A DNA stretch of 64,000 bases. Source: Bradyrhizobium commune (GTDB lineage Bacteria > Pseudomonadota > Alphaproteobacteria > Rhizobiales > Xanthobacteraceae). The notes under the pieces were generated by a model. The model did no database searches and had not been told where the DNA came from. It saw only the letters and a list, made by a program, of their open reading frames with translations. A program made the position numbers and the translations under genes. The stretch's first letter is position 1. Every line of letters starts with the position of its first letter. The stretch is from NCBI RefSeq assembly GCF_015624505.1, contig NZ_CP061379.1, positions 6,696,001 through 6,760,000 on the forward strand, read 5' to 3'. Shown piece after piece: positions 27,558-36,159 of the stretch.

Positions 27558-27662
27558 ACTAAAGAGGCCCAGAAGAACCATGGTCATATGGTCGTCGCAT
27601 CCTGCCCGTCATTTGTGAGCGGGACGGTTGACCTTCAGGCTGCCGGGGTATTGGTAAGACGG

Positions 27663-28280
27663 ATGAACATCGCCACGACACGAGGGACGACCAGCCGCGC
27701 GATGTCCCTCCCTAACATCCTGACCTATGGCCGGATCGCCGCGATCCCGGTCGTGGTCGGATGCATCTATGCGCAGTCGATCATGGACTATCCGCTGTGG
27801 CTGCGCTGGGTCGCGGTCGCGATCTTCATCGGCGCAGCGGTGACGGACTATCTCGACGGCTATTACGCGCGGATCTGGAATCAGCAATCGGCGTTCGGTC
27901 GGATGCTCGACCCGATCGCCGACAAGCTGCTGGTCGCCTCCTGCCTCCTGATGCTGGCCGCCGACGGCATTATCCATGGCTGGTCGCTGTGGGCTGCCAT
28001 CGTGATCCTGTGCCGCGAGATTCTGGTCTCGGGCCTGCGCGAATATCTCGCCGCGCTCCGTGTCAGCGTGCCCGTGACCAAGCTCGCCAAGTGGAAGACC
28101 ACGGTCCAGCTCGTCGCCATCGGCTTCCTGCTCGCAGGTCCCGCCGGTGACGAGGTCGTTCCCATGGTCTCGCTGATCGGCCTCGTCCTGCTATGGGCCT
28201 CGGCAATCCTGACCATGTACACCGGCTACGATTATTTCCGCTCCGGCATCCATCACCTCATCAAGGAGGATGAGGTATGA
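27663..28280 (+). CDS. pgsA: CDP-diacylglycerol-glycerol-3-phosphate 3-phosphatidyltransferase
   Basis: Makes phosphatidylglycerophosphate, the committed step to phosphatidylglycerol. 205 residues, mostly membrane helices. The CDP-alcohol phosphotransferase motif DG-x2-AR-x8-G-x3-D-x3-D is complete (DGYYARIWNQQSAFGRMLD then PIAD). The start SLPNILTYGRIAAIPVVV is typical of PgsA. ATG 27663 adds 13 residues before MSLPNIL (27702), which is the other possible start. Its stop overlaps moaD by 4 bases. Confidence 0.93.
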   Translation: MNIATTRGTTSRAMSLPNILTYGRIAAIPVVVGCIYAQSIMDYPLWLRWVAVAIFIGAAVTDYLDGYYARIWNQQSAFGRMLDPIADKLLVASCLLMLAADGIIHGWSLWAAIVILCREILVSGLREYLAALRVSVPVTKLAKWKTTVQLVAIGFLLAGPAGDEVVPMVSLIGLVLLWASAILTMYTGYDYFRSGIHHLIKEDEV

Positions 28281-28528
28281 AGCTGAAATACTTCGCCTGG
28301 GTGCGCGAGCGCATCGGCATGGCCGAGGAGACTATCGAGCCACCCGCCACGGTGCGCACCGTGGAGGAACTGATCGCCTGGCTGTCCGGCCGCGGCGAGG
28401 CCTATGCCTATGCGTTCGAGAAGCCGAAGGTGATCCGCGCCGCGATCGACCATGCCCACGTCCGGCCAGACGCCGCGATCGCCGGCGCCCGCGAGATCGC
28501 GTTCTTTCCGCCGATGACCGGCGGCTAG
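28277..28528 (+). CDS. moaD: Molybdopterin synthase sulfur-carrier subunit
   Basis: 83-residue ubiquitin-like protein, opening KLKYFAWVRERIGMAEETIE and ending in the Gly-Gly tail (FPPMTGG) that is adenylated and thiocarboxylated to carry sulfur for molybdopterin formation. The 4-base overlap with pgsA and 3-base gap to moaE show a common transcript. Its product feeds the molybdenum cofactor that CoxL in this window needs. Confidence 0.95.
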   Translation: MKLKYFAWVRERIGMAEETIEPPATVRTVEELIAWLSGRGEAYAYAFEKPKVIRAAIDHAHVRPDAAIAGAREIAFFPPMTGG

Positions 28529-28531
28529 GCC

Positions 28532-29014
28532 ATGACCTCTCCTGTCACCACCTGCCCCGTCACCATCCGCATCCAGGACGACGATTTCGACATCGCGCGC
28601 GAGATCGCGGTGCTGACCAAAAGCCGCACCGACATCGGCGCGGTCGTGAGCTTTTCCGGCATCTGCCGCGCCGACGAGGACAGTTCGAAGATCTCGGCGC
28701 TCACGCTCGAACATTATCCGGGCATGGCGGAAGACGAGATCAAGCGCCATGTCGATGAAGCCGTCTCGCGCTGGCCGCTGAACGGCGTCACCATCATCCA
28801 TCGCGTCGGCCGGTTCATGCCGGGCCAGAACATCGTGCTGGTGCTGACCGCCTCGCAACATCGCAAGGCGGCGTTTGAGGCGGCCGAATTCCTGATGGAC
28901 TATCTCAAGACCAGCGCTCCGTTCTGGAAGAAGGAAGAGAGCGCCACCGGCACCGGCTGGGTCGAGGCCCAGGCCCGTGACGACGAAGCCGCCGCACGCT
29001 GGACCCGATCCTGA
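28532..29014 (+). CDS. moaE: Molybdopterin synthase catalytic subunit
   Basis: 160 residues. MoaE landmarks are DIGAVVSFSGICRADEDSSK, LTLEHYPGMAEDEI, the active-site region VTIIHRVGRFMPGQNIVLVL and SQHRKAAFEAAEFLMDYLKT with the catalytic Lys of the KTSAPFWKKE segment. With MoaD it converts precursor Z (cyclic pyranopterin phosphate) to molybdopterin. The stop codon overlaps the prmB start (TGATG). Confidence 0.96.
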   Translation: MTSPVTTCPVTIRIQDDDFDIAREIAVLTKSRTDIGAVVSFSGICRADEDSSKISALTLEHYPGMAEDEIKRHVDEAVSRWPLNGVTIIHRVGRFMPGQNIVLVLTASQHRKAAFEAAEFLMDYLKTSAPFWKKEESATGTGWVEAQARDDEAAARWTRS

Positions 29015-29973
29015 TGGCAAGAGCTGTGAAGAGAACCGCGCGGAGCCGCGCCGCGCCAAAACTCGCCAAGGTCGGCCGTGGCGAGCTGCTGACGCTGATC
29101 GATTTCGTCCGCTATGCGGTGAGCCGCTTCGTCGAGGCTAAGCTCGCCTTCGCCCACGGCACCACCGATCCGGTCGCGGAAGCGGTCTTCCTCGTCTGCG
29201 AGGCCCTGCACCTGCATCCCGACCAGTTCGAGATCTTTGGCCATGCCTGCGTCACCGCGGCGGAAGGCAGGACCCTCCTCGATTTGATCCACAAGCGCGT
29301 CACCACGCGCAAACCGGCCGCCTACCTCATCAATAAAATCTACATGCGCGGCCTGCCCTTCTATGTCGACGAGCGCGTCATCGTTCCGCGCTCCTTCATC
29401 GGCGAGCTGCTGGACTCTCATTTCGGCGGCGACGGCGAGACCGGCTCGCTGATCGACGACCCCACGGCCGTCGAGCGCGTTCTCGATCTCTGCACCGGCT
29501 CGGGGTGTCTCGCGATCCTCTCCGCGCATCATTTCCCGAACGCCACGGTCGATGCCGTAGACATTTCCAAGGGCGCGCTCGAAGTCGCCGCGCGCAATGT
29601 CGGGGAGTACGGGCTGGATGAGCGGATCACGCTCCATCGCGGCGATCTGTTCGCACCGCTCGGCGATAACAAATACGATCTGATCATCACCAATCCGCCT
29701 TACGTCGACGCCGAGGGCATGGCGGCGCTGCCGCCGGAGTGCCGGGCCGAACCAAAGCTCGCCCTCGACGGCGGGCCCGACGGCCTCGAGGTGGTCCGCC
29801 GCATCCTGCGCGATGCGCCCGACCATCTCACGCCGGACGGCGGCCTGATCTGCGAGATCGGCCGCGGCCGCGAGCTGCTGGACGAGGCCTTCCCGGAGCT
29901 GCCGCTGCTCTGGCTCGACACCGAGGAGTCCGAGGGCGAAGTGTTCTGGATCGCGGCCGCCGATCTCGGCTGA
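29014..29973 (+). CDS. prmB: Ribosomal protein L3 N5-glutamine methyltransferase
   Basis: 319 residues of the HemK/PrmB family. The helical N-terminal domain (LLTLIDFVRYAVSRFVEAKL, FGHGTTDPVAEAVFL-like) is followed by the SAM fold with VLDLCTGSGCLAILSAHHFP, AVDISKGALEVAARNV and the catalytic NPPY (LIITNPPYVDAEGM). PAAYLINKIYMRGLPFYVDE and VPRSFIGELL mark PrmB rather than PrmC. It modifies a Gln of L3. The first residue codon overlaps the moaE stop, so translation is coupled. Confidence 0.93.
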   Translation: MARAVKRTARSRAAPKLAKVGRGELLTLIDFVRYAVSRFVEAKLAFAHGTTDPVAEAVFLVCEALHLHPDQFEIFGHACVTAAEGRTLLDLIHKRVTTRKPAAYLINKIYMRGLPFYVDERVIVPRSFIGELLDSHFGGDGETGSLIDDPTAVERVLDLCTGSGCLAILSAHHFPNATVDAVDISKGALEVAARNVGEYGLDERITLHRGDLFAPLGDNKYDLIITNPPYVDAEGMAALPPECRAEPKLALDGGPDGLEVVRRILRDAPDHLTPDGGLICEIGRGRELLDEAFPELPLLWLDTEESEGEVFWIAAADLG

Positions 29974-30065
29974 TTCGACGCGGCAGCTGCGCCCCGCGCG
30001 GAACAAGTCAAATTCCGCCACGTTCATCCCCCGACGAACTTTTCTCGCTCTCGGAGGATGTCCGC

Positions 30066-30653
30066 ATGCTCGCGCCGTCGGGCGAATTGCTGCGCGCCGG
30101 CGTGGCGCTGAAACTCAACCACCTCAAGCGCGCCACCCAGTCGTATCTGCGCGACCGCACCAATCAGGCCACGGGACGCGCGACCTCTTATGCGGTTGCG
30201 GCGGGACTGTTCGCAGCGGCAGGGCTGTTCCTGATCGCGACGTTCTTCGTCGGCCTGATCGCCCTGTACCGCTGGGTTGCGATCACCTACGGACAATTCT
30301 GGGGGTTTGGTGCCGTCGCGGCCGTGCTCCTGGTGCTCGCCACATCCTGCGCTGGCCTGGCGATGGCCCAGATCAACCGCAAGACAAGGCCGATCGTGCC
30401 GCTTGCCAGCCGCATGCGCGTTGCGATCGCCACGCCGCGGATTCCGCGCGGGACGGTCAAGCAGGCGGCGAAAGAGGTCGCGACGGCAATTCCGCTGGCG
30501 CCGCTCGCGCCGGGCGAGCGCGACCATGGCGGCAACGCCAGATCGGCCCGGACCAACCGCCCTGTGCAGCTTGGCCTGATGCTGGCCGCGATCGGATTGC
30601 TGGGCTTCGCGGCCGCGCGCCGGCGGCGCCATCGACATGGACTGGACGCCTGA
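30066..30653 (+). CDS. Membrane protein, phage holin family-like (DUF1469)
   Basis: 195 residues. N-terminal amphipathic helix (ELLRAGVALKLNHLKRATQS), then two hydrophobic hairpin helices (YAVAAGLFAAAGLFLIATFF and FGAVAAVLLVLATSCAGLAM), a basic loop, and a last hydrophobic segment (LGLMLAAIGLLGFAA) ending in an Arg/His-rich tail. The arrangement fits the holin-superfamily III/DUF1469 annotations common in Rhizobiales; no lysis role should be assumed. GGAGGA before ATG 30066 sets the start. It overlaps the next gene by 17 bases. Confidence 0.8.
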   Translation: MLAPSGELLRAGVALKLNHLKRATQSYLRDRTNQATGRATSYAVAAGLFAAAGLFLIATFFVGLIALYRWVAITYGQFWGFGAVAAVLLVLATSCAGLAMAQINRKTRPIVPLASRMRVAIATPRIPRGTVKQAAKEVATAIPLAPLAPGERDHGGNARSARTNRPVQLGLMLAAIGLLGFAAARRRRHRHGLDA

Positions 30654-31785
30654 CATGCGGACGCGGCACACCGAGCCGCTCGACAGCTGGCTGCTGGTCG
30701 CCGCGACGGCGGTCTTGGTACTGACCGCAGAACGCTATTTTCAGGAGTCCGGCTTCATCCGACCCGGGCCTCCGCAAGACCGTCGCAACAACGAAGCAAA
30801 CTCCCCGGAGGCGAGCCCGGCAGGCGCGGCGATGCAGCCCGGCCATGGCCGGTGCTCGAGAAGCCCGTTCGCAATCCCCTGGCCGGGCTGGAAGGATATC
30901 TTCTGGCGCACCTACCAGCGCGTCGACGACGATCGCCTGCTCGCGACCGCTGGCGGCGTCGTCTTCTTCGGGCTGCTCGCGATCTTTCCCGCCGTGACCG
31001 CGCTGGTCTCATCCTATGGCCTGTTCGCCGATCCCTCGACAATCAGCGCCAATCTTCAGACGCTCGCGACCATGCTGCCCGAAGGCTCGTTCCAGATCGT
31101 CGAGGATCAGGTCGTGCGCGTGGTCTCGAAAGGCAATACCGCGCTCGGGACCACCTTTCTGTTCGGTCTTGTGCTCGCAATCTGGAGCGCCAATGCCGGC
31201 GTCAAATCGATCTTCGACGCCCTCAACGTCGCCTATGAGGAACGCGAGAAGCGCAGCTTCATCAAGCTCAACCTGATTTCCCTGAGCTTCACGGTCGGCG
31301 CCATCGCCGCGCTCTTGCTGATGGTCGGCGCCGTGGTCGCCTTCCCGCTCGCACTCGATCACCTCGGCATCGCGCCCGAAAGCAAGCTGATCGTGGCGCT
31401 CGCGCGATGGCCCCTGCTGCTCGCGATCCTGCTGGCGGCGCTTGCCGTCCTCTACCGCTTCGCGCCCAGCCGCAACGCACCACGCTGGCAATGGCTGAGC
31501 GTTGGCGCGGTGACGGCCGCCCTGCTCTGGATCGCCGGGTCGGCGCTGCTGTCCTGGTATCTCTCGGCCTTCACCAATTACAACGCGACCTATGGCTCGC
31601 TGGGGGCGGCGATCGGCCTGATGACGTGGATGTGGATGTCGGCGATCGTCATCATGTTCGGGGCCGAACTGAACTCGGAGATCGAGCGGCAGACCTTGCG
31701 CGACACGGCGACGGGGCGCCCCAGGCCGCTCGGCAGCCGCGAGGCGGTGTCGGCGGACACGGTCGGCACCGCCGCGCCGTCCTGA
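30637..31785 (+). CDS. YihY/BrkB-family inner-membrane protein
   Basis: 382 residues with about six membrane helices after a ~90-residue N-terminal region that includes an extra hydrophobic segment (WLLVAATAVLVLTAERYF). Family landmarks are LLATAGGVVFFGLLAIFPAV, LVLAIWSANAGVKSIFDALN, ALNVAYEEREKRSFIKLN and SLGAAIGLMTWMWMSAIVIM then FGAELNSEIERQ. Once called tRNA-processing RNase BN, the family is now regarded as membrane proteins of unclear, perhaps transport, function. Start at 30637 or 30655. Confidence 0.9.
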   Translation: MDWTPDMRTRHTEPLDSWLLVAATAVLVLTAERYFQESGFIRPGPPQDRRNNEANSPEASPAGAAMQPGHGRCSRSPFAIPWPGWKDIFWRTYQRVDDDRLLATAGGVVFFGLLAIFPAVTALVSSYGLFADPSTISANLQTLATMLPEGSFQIVEDQVVRVVSKGNTALGTTFLFGLVLAIWSANAGVKSIFDALNVAYEEREKRSFIKLNLISLSFTVGAIAALLLMVGAVVAFPLALDHLGIAPESKLIVALARWPLLLAILLAALAVLYRFAPSRNAPRWQWLSVGAVTAALLWIAGSALLSWYLSAFTNYNATYGSLGAAIGLMTWMWMSAIVIMFGAELNSEIERQTLRDTATGRPRPLGSREAVSADTVGTAAPS

Positions 31786-31938
31786 CGCCGGAGCACGCGT
31801 GCTCGCGACCACTATCCCCTCGAATCAACAATGATGTTAGGGTGATTGCTGCTTGGGGAGCATGAGGCGCGACGGGTTCGAATTGCGACCCGTGTTTTCC
31901 CGGGTGAGGCAGTCGGCTCTTGAGGCGTAACGCGCGGC

Positions 31939-33411
31939 ATGATTCGCATTTCGACGATCTTCATCGCCATCTGCATGGTTCTGGTCGCAGCCTCGCTCGG
32001 GCTGGTGCTCTACTCGGTCGCCGGCATCAGCGGAACCGAATCCGCGATCGTGGCGCTGACAGCGCTGACGTTCCTGATCCTCTACAACGCCGTCTCGATG
32101 CGGTTGCGCGACCGCACCGACGTCGGCGGCCAGATCGCCGATCTGTCGCGCGGCACCGCCGACCTCGCCCGCCAGGTGGCCGAGTTCGGCCGCCGGTTAG
32201 CTGCGATCGAGGGGCGCATCGCCTCGTCCAACTCGACCAATTCCGACCGCATCCAGTCGGTGGTCGGTGAGATCAACGAGCTTGGCGGGCTGGTCAGGCA
32301 GCTTGCCGCGACCGTATCGACCCATGAGGACCTCCTGGCCGGCGGCGCGCCGGCGTCCGCTCCAGCCGAGAAACCGGACTTGAAACCGGACCTGGACGCC
32401 CCGATCGATCTGATCGCTACCGCTGACGAACGGCCGGCGGCCCCGCCACCGCTTCCTGTCGCACTGCGGCCTGCCCCACCGGTCCAGACCGCCAATCCCG
32501 TTCAGACGGCAGGCGGACGCAACCAGACCCAGCTGCTTGCGACACTGCGCAACGCCATCGACGAGAACCGCGTCGATATCTTCCTCCAGCCGATGGTGAC
32601 GCTGCCACAGCGGAAGGTGCGCTTCTACGAGGCGGTGACGCGCGTGCGCGACGAGCGCGAGCAGTTGATCGCCGCCGAGGAGTTCATCAGCATTGCGGAG
32701 GCCTCCGGCCTGATCGGACGCATCGACAACATGGTGATGCTGCGCTGCGTGCAGGTGCTGCGCCGGCTGATGGTCCGCAACAAGGACGTCGGCGTGTTCT
32801 GCAACGTTGCGGCCTCCACGCTCGGCAACTCCACCACCTTCGCGCAATGTCTCGACTTCCTCGAAGCCAACCGGGCGCTGGCGCCGTCGCTGGTGCTGGA
32901 GTTCAAGCAATCGACCTTCCGCGGCCTCGGTCCGGTGGAGACCGAGAATCTCGCAGCGCTCGCGCAACGCGGTTTCCGCTTCTCGATCGACCATGTCACG
33001 GACTTGAGGATCGAGCCGCGCGAGCTCGCCGACCGCGGCGTGCGCTTCATCAAGGTACCTGCGTCCCTGCTGCTCGACCCGAAGCAGACCTCGACCTCGG
33101 ACATTCATCCGTCCGACCTGTCCGATCTGCTCGGCCGCTTCGGCATCGACCTGATCGCCGAGCGGATCGAGGGCGAGCGCGCGGTGGTCGACCTGCTCGA
33201 CTATGACGTGCGGTTCGGCCAGGGCTTTCTGTTCGCGCCGCCCCGGCCATTGCGGCCCGAGGGGGCATCTGCTACCGGCGGGGCCGCGCCGAACCAGGCG
33301 CAGGACATTCAGGGATCCAATGGCTCCGCTTCCACCAACCCAGGCGCGACGTCTGGCGCCGCTCCATCACAGCGCATCACCGGCAACGCGGCGCTCGCGC
33401 GCCGGATCTGA
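31939..33411 (+). CDS. Membrane-anchored EAL-domain protein, probably catalytically inactive
   Basis: 490 residues. Two N-terminal membrane helices (IRISTIFIAICMVLVAASLG and SAIVALTALTFLILYNAV), a coiled-coil region (about 55-115), a Pro/Ala-rich linker, then an EAL domain from about 195 to 440. The signature is eroded: YEAVTRV stands for E-A/V-L-x-R, and DHVTDL stands where active phosphodiesterases have DDFGTG, losing the metal-binding Asp pair. ERIEGE and QGFLFAPP remain. Cyclic di-GMP binding or protein signalling is more likely than hydrolysis. No GGDEF domain. Confidence 0.88.
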   Translation: MIRISTIFIAICMVLVAASLGLVLYSVAGISGTESAIVALTALTFLILYNAVSMRLRDRTDVGGQIADLSRGTADLARQVAEFGRRLAAIEGRIASSNSTNSDRIQSVVGEINELGGLVRQLAATVSTHEDLLAGGAPASAPAEKPDLKPDLDAPIDLIATADERPAAPPPLPVALRPAPPVQTANPVQTAGGRNQTQLLATLRNAIDENRVDIFLQPMVTLPQRKVRFYEAVTRVRDEREQLIAAEEFISIAEASGLIGRIDNMVMLRCVQVLRRLMVRNKDVGVFCNVAASTLGNSTTFAQCLDFLEANRALAPSLVLEFKQSTFRGLGPVETENLAALAQRGFRFSIDHVTDLRIEPRELADRGVRFIKVPASLLLDPKQTSTSDIHPSDLSDLLGRFGIDLIAERIEGERAVVDLLDYDVRFGQGFLFAPPRPLRPEGASATGGAAPNQAQDIQGSNGSASTNPGATSGAAPSQRITGNAALARRI

Positions 33412-33426
33412 TCGGCCCCACGCATC

Positions 33427-34281
33427 ATGACCACGCTGCATTTCGCCGAAACCCTGCGCGAGCTGGTGGGCGGGGTCGACGTCGTGCTCAGCGACATCTG
33501 GGGCGTGGTCCACAACGGTCTGGAATCCTTCCCCGAGGCTTGCGAGGCGCTGCACACCTATCGCAGCCGCGGCGGTACGGTGATCCTGATCACCAATGCA
33601 CCCCGCCCGGCCGACTCCGTGCAACGGCAATTGCGCAAGCTCGGCGTCGCCGATGAAACCTATGACGCGATCGTCTCCTCCGGCGACCTGACGCGGCTCT
33701 ATGTCGCCGACCATCCGGGACGGAAAATGTTCTGGCTCGGCCCCGAGCGCGACAACTCGATCTATCGCGGTCTTGATGCGAAGACCGCTCCGCTGGAGGA
33801 GGCCGACTACATCGTCTGCACCGGCCTCTACGACGACGAGACCGAGACCGCGGAAGACTATCGCGGCATGATGCTGAAGGCGCGCGAGCGCAAGCTGACG
33901 CTGGTTTGCGCCAATCCCGACATCGTGGTGGAACGCGGCGACCGGCTGATCTATTGCGCCGGCGCGATCGCCGAGCTCTACCGCGAGCTCGGCGGCGAGG
34001 TGATCTTCTACGGCAAGCCGCACCGGCCGATCTATGAGCGCGCGATGCGGCTCGCCGGCGAACGCCAGGGCCACATGATCGACCGAAAAAAGGTGCTGGC
34101 GATCGGCGATTCCGTCCGCACCGACTTAACCGGTGCGCGCGAGTTCGGCATCGACTGCCTGTTCGTCACCCGCGGCATCCATTCCGAGGAGTTCGAGGGC
34201 CTCGACCAGCTCGACCCGGCCTCGGTGATGGAATTGTTCGGCCATCCGCCGAAGGCGCTGATGCGCGAACTGAAGTGGTGA
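33427..34281 (+). CDS. HAD-superfamily hydrolase, class IIA (TIGR01459 type)
   Basis: 284 residues. HAD motif I is LSDIWGVVHNG, motif II ILITNAPRP, then the class IIA cap (about 70-190) and the motif III/IV segment YGKPHRPIYERAM with IGDSVRTDLTGAREFG. The DxWG form of motif I with Trp in place of Asp at the second position is, as I recall, normal for the TIGR01459 subfamily, whose substrates are not settled (a phosphatase is expected). It follows the EAL gene by 15 bases and ends at a bidirectional terminator. Confidence 0.88.
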   Translation: MTTLHFAETLRELVGGVDVVLSDIWGVVHNGLESFPEACEALHTYRSRGGTVILITNAPRPADSVQRQLRKLGVADETYDAIVSSGDLTRLYVADHPGRKMFWLGPERDNSIYRGLDAKTAPLEEADYIVCTGLYDDETETAEDYRGMMLKARERKLTLVCANPDIVVERGDRLIYCAGAIAELYRELGGEVIFYGKPHRPIYERAMRLAGERQGHMIDRKKVLAIGDSVRTDLTGAREFGIDCLFVTRGIHSEEFEGLDQLDPASVMELFGHPPKALMRELKW

Positions 34282-34291
34282 GCAAACGCAA

Positions 34292-34316
34292 AAAGCCCGG
34301 GACAAGCCCGGGCTTT
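34292..34316. terminator. Bidirectional intrinsic terminator
   Basis: AAAGCCCGGG (34292-34301) pairs with CCCGGGCTTT (34307-34316) around a 5-base loop. The plus side ends in CTTTCC and the minus side in CTTTTTGCG, so it serves both the HAD gene and the convergent cheY-like gene. Confidence 0.88.
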
Positions 34317-34344
34317 CCAAATTCACCTGAAGGCTTGATCGCGC

Positions 34345-34740
34345 TTACGCGCTGGCCATATCCGGGAAAACCGCCTCGATCTTGGTCTTCAGCGTCGCCG
34401 CGTTGAACGGCTTGACGATGTAGTTGTTCACGCCGGCCTTCTTGGCCGCGATCACGTTCTCGGTCTTGGATTCCGCCGTGATCATGATGAAAGGCGTGGT
34501 GGCGAGGTTCGGATCCGCGCGCACTTCGCGCAGCAAATCGTAGCCCGTCATCGGCTCCATGTTCCAGTCGGAGATCACGAGCCCGTACTTCTTGCCGCGC
34601 ATCTTGTTCAGCGCCGCCGAACCGTCGCTGGCATCATCGATATTATCGAAGCCAAGCTGCTTCAGCAGATTCCGGATGATACGGATCATGGTGCTGTAGT
34701 CGTCCACCACCAGAACCGGCATCGACAAATCAACCGCCAT
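34345..34740 (-). CDS. CheY-like single-domain response regulator
   Basis: 131 residues, receiver domain only. Asp pair in VLVVDDYSTMIRIIRNLLKQ, phospho-acceptor in LVISDWNMEPMTGYDLL, Thr/Ser switch in IMITAESKTENV and Lys in NYIVKPFNAAT. The WNMEPMTG and NNYIVKPF segments are typical of alphaproteobacterial CheY proteins. No chemotaxis genes are adjacent, so the partner kinase is elsewhere. GGGGGAG sits about 5 bases before ATG 34740. Confidence 0.92.
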   Translation of the reverse strand: MAVDLSMPVLVVDDYSTMIRIIRNLLKQLGFDNIDDASDGSAALNKMRGKKYGLVISDWNMEPMTGYDLLREVRADPNLATTPFIMITAESKTENVIAAKKAGVNNYIVKPFNAATLKTKIEAVFPDMASA

Positions 34741-34967
34741 CTCGACTCCCCCAACGCATACCCAGGAATATTTACGATCGGACCCGCCAGGCCGGGGCCC
34801 GCAGTTCCACGTTCCAAGGACTAGCACCAAGGCGTTAAACAGCGCGTTAACTGGGACAGCCTTCGAAGAATGGAAATCGCGCCCGATGCGGTCGCTCCCC
34901 CCGCTTGACTTCATCGGGCAGGTCAAGCCACGGTCCGACCGGTCCCGCCGGCTCGAGAATTCCCCTG

Positions 34968-35939
34968 ATGGCCCCGCAATTTACCGTTATCCGCGATACC
35001 ACGCCGGATTCTGCGATTTTAGGGGGCGCCGTGGTCGCCATGGGCAATTTCGACGGGGTCCATCTCGGCCACCGGGCGGTAATTGCGGCAGCCCTGGAAA
35101 TGGGCCGGGCGCATGGCCGCCCTGCGCTTGCATTGACCTTCGAGCCGCATCCGCGCCGGTTCTTCAGCCCGAACACCCCGCAATTCCGCCTCACGGACGA
35201 GCGCGCCAAGCTGCGGCTTCTGGCCGGGACTGGGCTTGCCGGCGCGGTGGTCATGACGTTCAACAAGGCGAGAGCCGGGACTTCCGCGCAAGATTTCATT
35301 CACCATGACCTGATCGGACGCCTCGGCGTCAGCGGCATCGCGGTCGGCTACGACTTCCATTTCGGCAAAGGTCGCGTCGGCTCGCCGAGCCTCCTGGTCA
35401 ATGAGGCGCCCCGGCTCGGCATCGAGGTCGATGTGCAGCCGCACATCGATATCGACGAGCGCCCGGTCTCCTCCAGCGCGATCCGCATTGCGCTGGCCGA
35501 AGGCCTCCTCGACGAGGCCACCACCATGCTGGGCGGCCCCTGGTTCATTACTGGAGACGTGATCCATGGCGAGAAGCGCGGCCGCGACCTCGGCTATCCC
35601 ACCGCAAACATCCGCCTCGATGCCAATTGCGGGTTGAAGCACGGCATCTATGCCGTGCGGGTCGGCCGCGGCGCCGAGCGGCTCAACGGGGTGGCAAGCT
35701 TCGGCCGCCGACCGACCTTTGATAATGGCGCGCCGCTCCTGGAAATCTTCCTGTTCGACTTCAAGGGCGACCTTTACGGCCAGGCGCTGGACTGCGCCTT
35801 TATCGGCTTCATCCGTGAGGAGCAGAAATTCGACAGCCTGGACGCCCTGATCCGCCAGATGGACGACGATTCCGCCCGCGCCCGCGCCATGCTGGCCGCC
35901 GCCCCGGAGGCGTATCCGCGGCTCGGGGCGGTCGATTGA
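34968..35939 (+). CDS. ribF: Bifunctional riboflavin kinase/FMN adenylyltransferase
   Basis: 323 residues. N-terminal FAD synthetase domain with VVAMGNFDGVHLGHRAVI (HxGH nucleotidyltransferase motif), LTFEPHPRRFF and VGYDFHFGKGR; C-terminal riboflavin kinase domain with the PTAN motif (GRDLGYPTANIRL) and GVASFGRRPTFDNG, LEIFLFDFKGDLYG. It turns riboflavin into FMN and FAD, including the FAD needed by CoxM. Start ATG 34968. ileS follows on the same strand. Confidence 0.95.
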   Translation: MAPQFTVIRDTTPDSAILGGAVVAMGNFDGVHLGHRAVIAAALEMGRAHGRPALALTFEPHPRRFFSPNTPQFRLTDERAKLRLLAGTGLAGAVVMTFNKARAGTSAQDFIHHDLIGRLGVSGIAVGYDFHFGKGRVGSPSLLVNEAPRLGIEVDVQPHIDIDERPVSSSAIRIALAEGLLDEATTMLGGPWFITGDVIHGEKRGRDLGYPTANIRLDANCGLKHGIYAVRVGRGAERLNGVASFGRRPTFDNGAPLLEIFLFDFKGDLYGQALDCAFIGFIREEQKFDSLDALIRQMDDDSARARAMLAAAPEAYPRLGAVD

Positions 35940-36016
35940 AGGCCTGAAACGGCCCCCGTCGGGCCTTTGCGCTTCTACCTTTTGCGCTTCCCTTGGCCCC
36001 CTGCTATGGAGAGCCC

Positions 36017-36064
36017 ATGTTTGCGCGGCGCATCATAGGGATTAGCGGCCCGGCTTCCGCCTGA
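36017..36064 (+). promoter_or_regulatory. Possible Ile-rich leader peptide upstream of ileS
   Basis: A 15-codon frame ([15 protein letters not shown]) with GGAG five bases before its ATG. It holds Ile-Ile-Gly-Ile as ATC-ATA-GGG-ATT, including the ATA codon that is rare here. Between it and the ileS start, GGCTCGG (36072-36078) can pair with CCGAGCC (36143-36149) just before the ileS ATG. This would fit a translation-sensing leader controlled by charged tRNA-Ile, but the evidence is only sequence pattern. Low confidence. Confidence 0.3.
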
Positions 36065-36159
36065 GCCATTCGGCTCGGCGCAAGACCGGGATTTTGTCGT
36101 TTCACCCCGCGATTCCGCATCGCCGCCTGTTCCCGCGCCATTCCGAGCCAGTCATCCCC

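Noticed and set aside
31880..31905. Possible tRNA T-arm-like word (GGGTTCGAATTGCGACCCG) before the EAL gene
   Set aside because: No acceptor, D or anticodon stems can be built around it.
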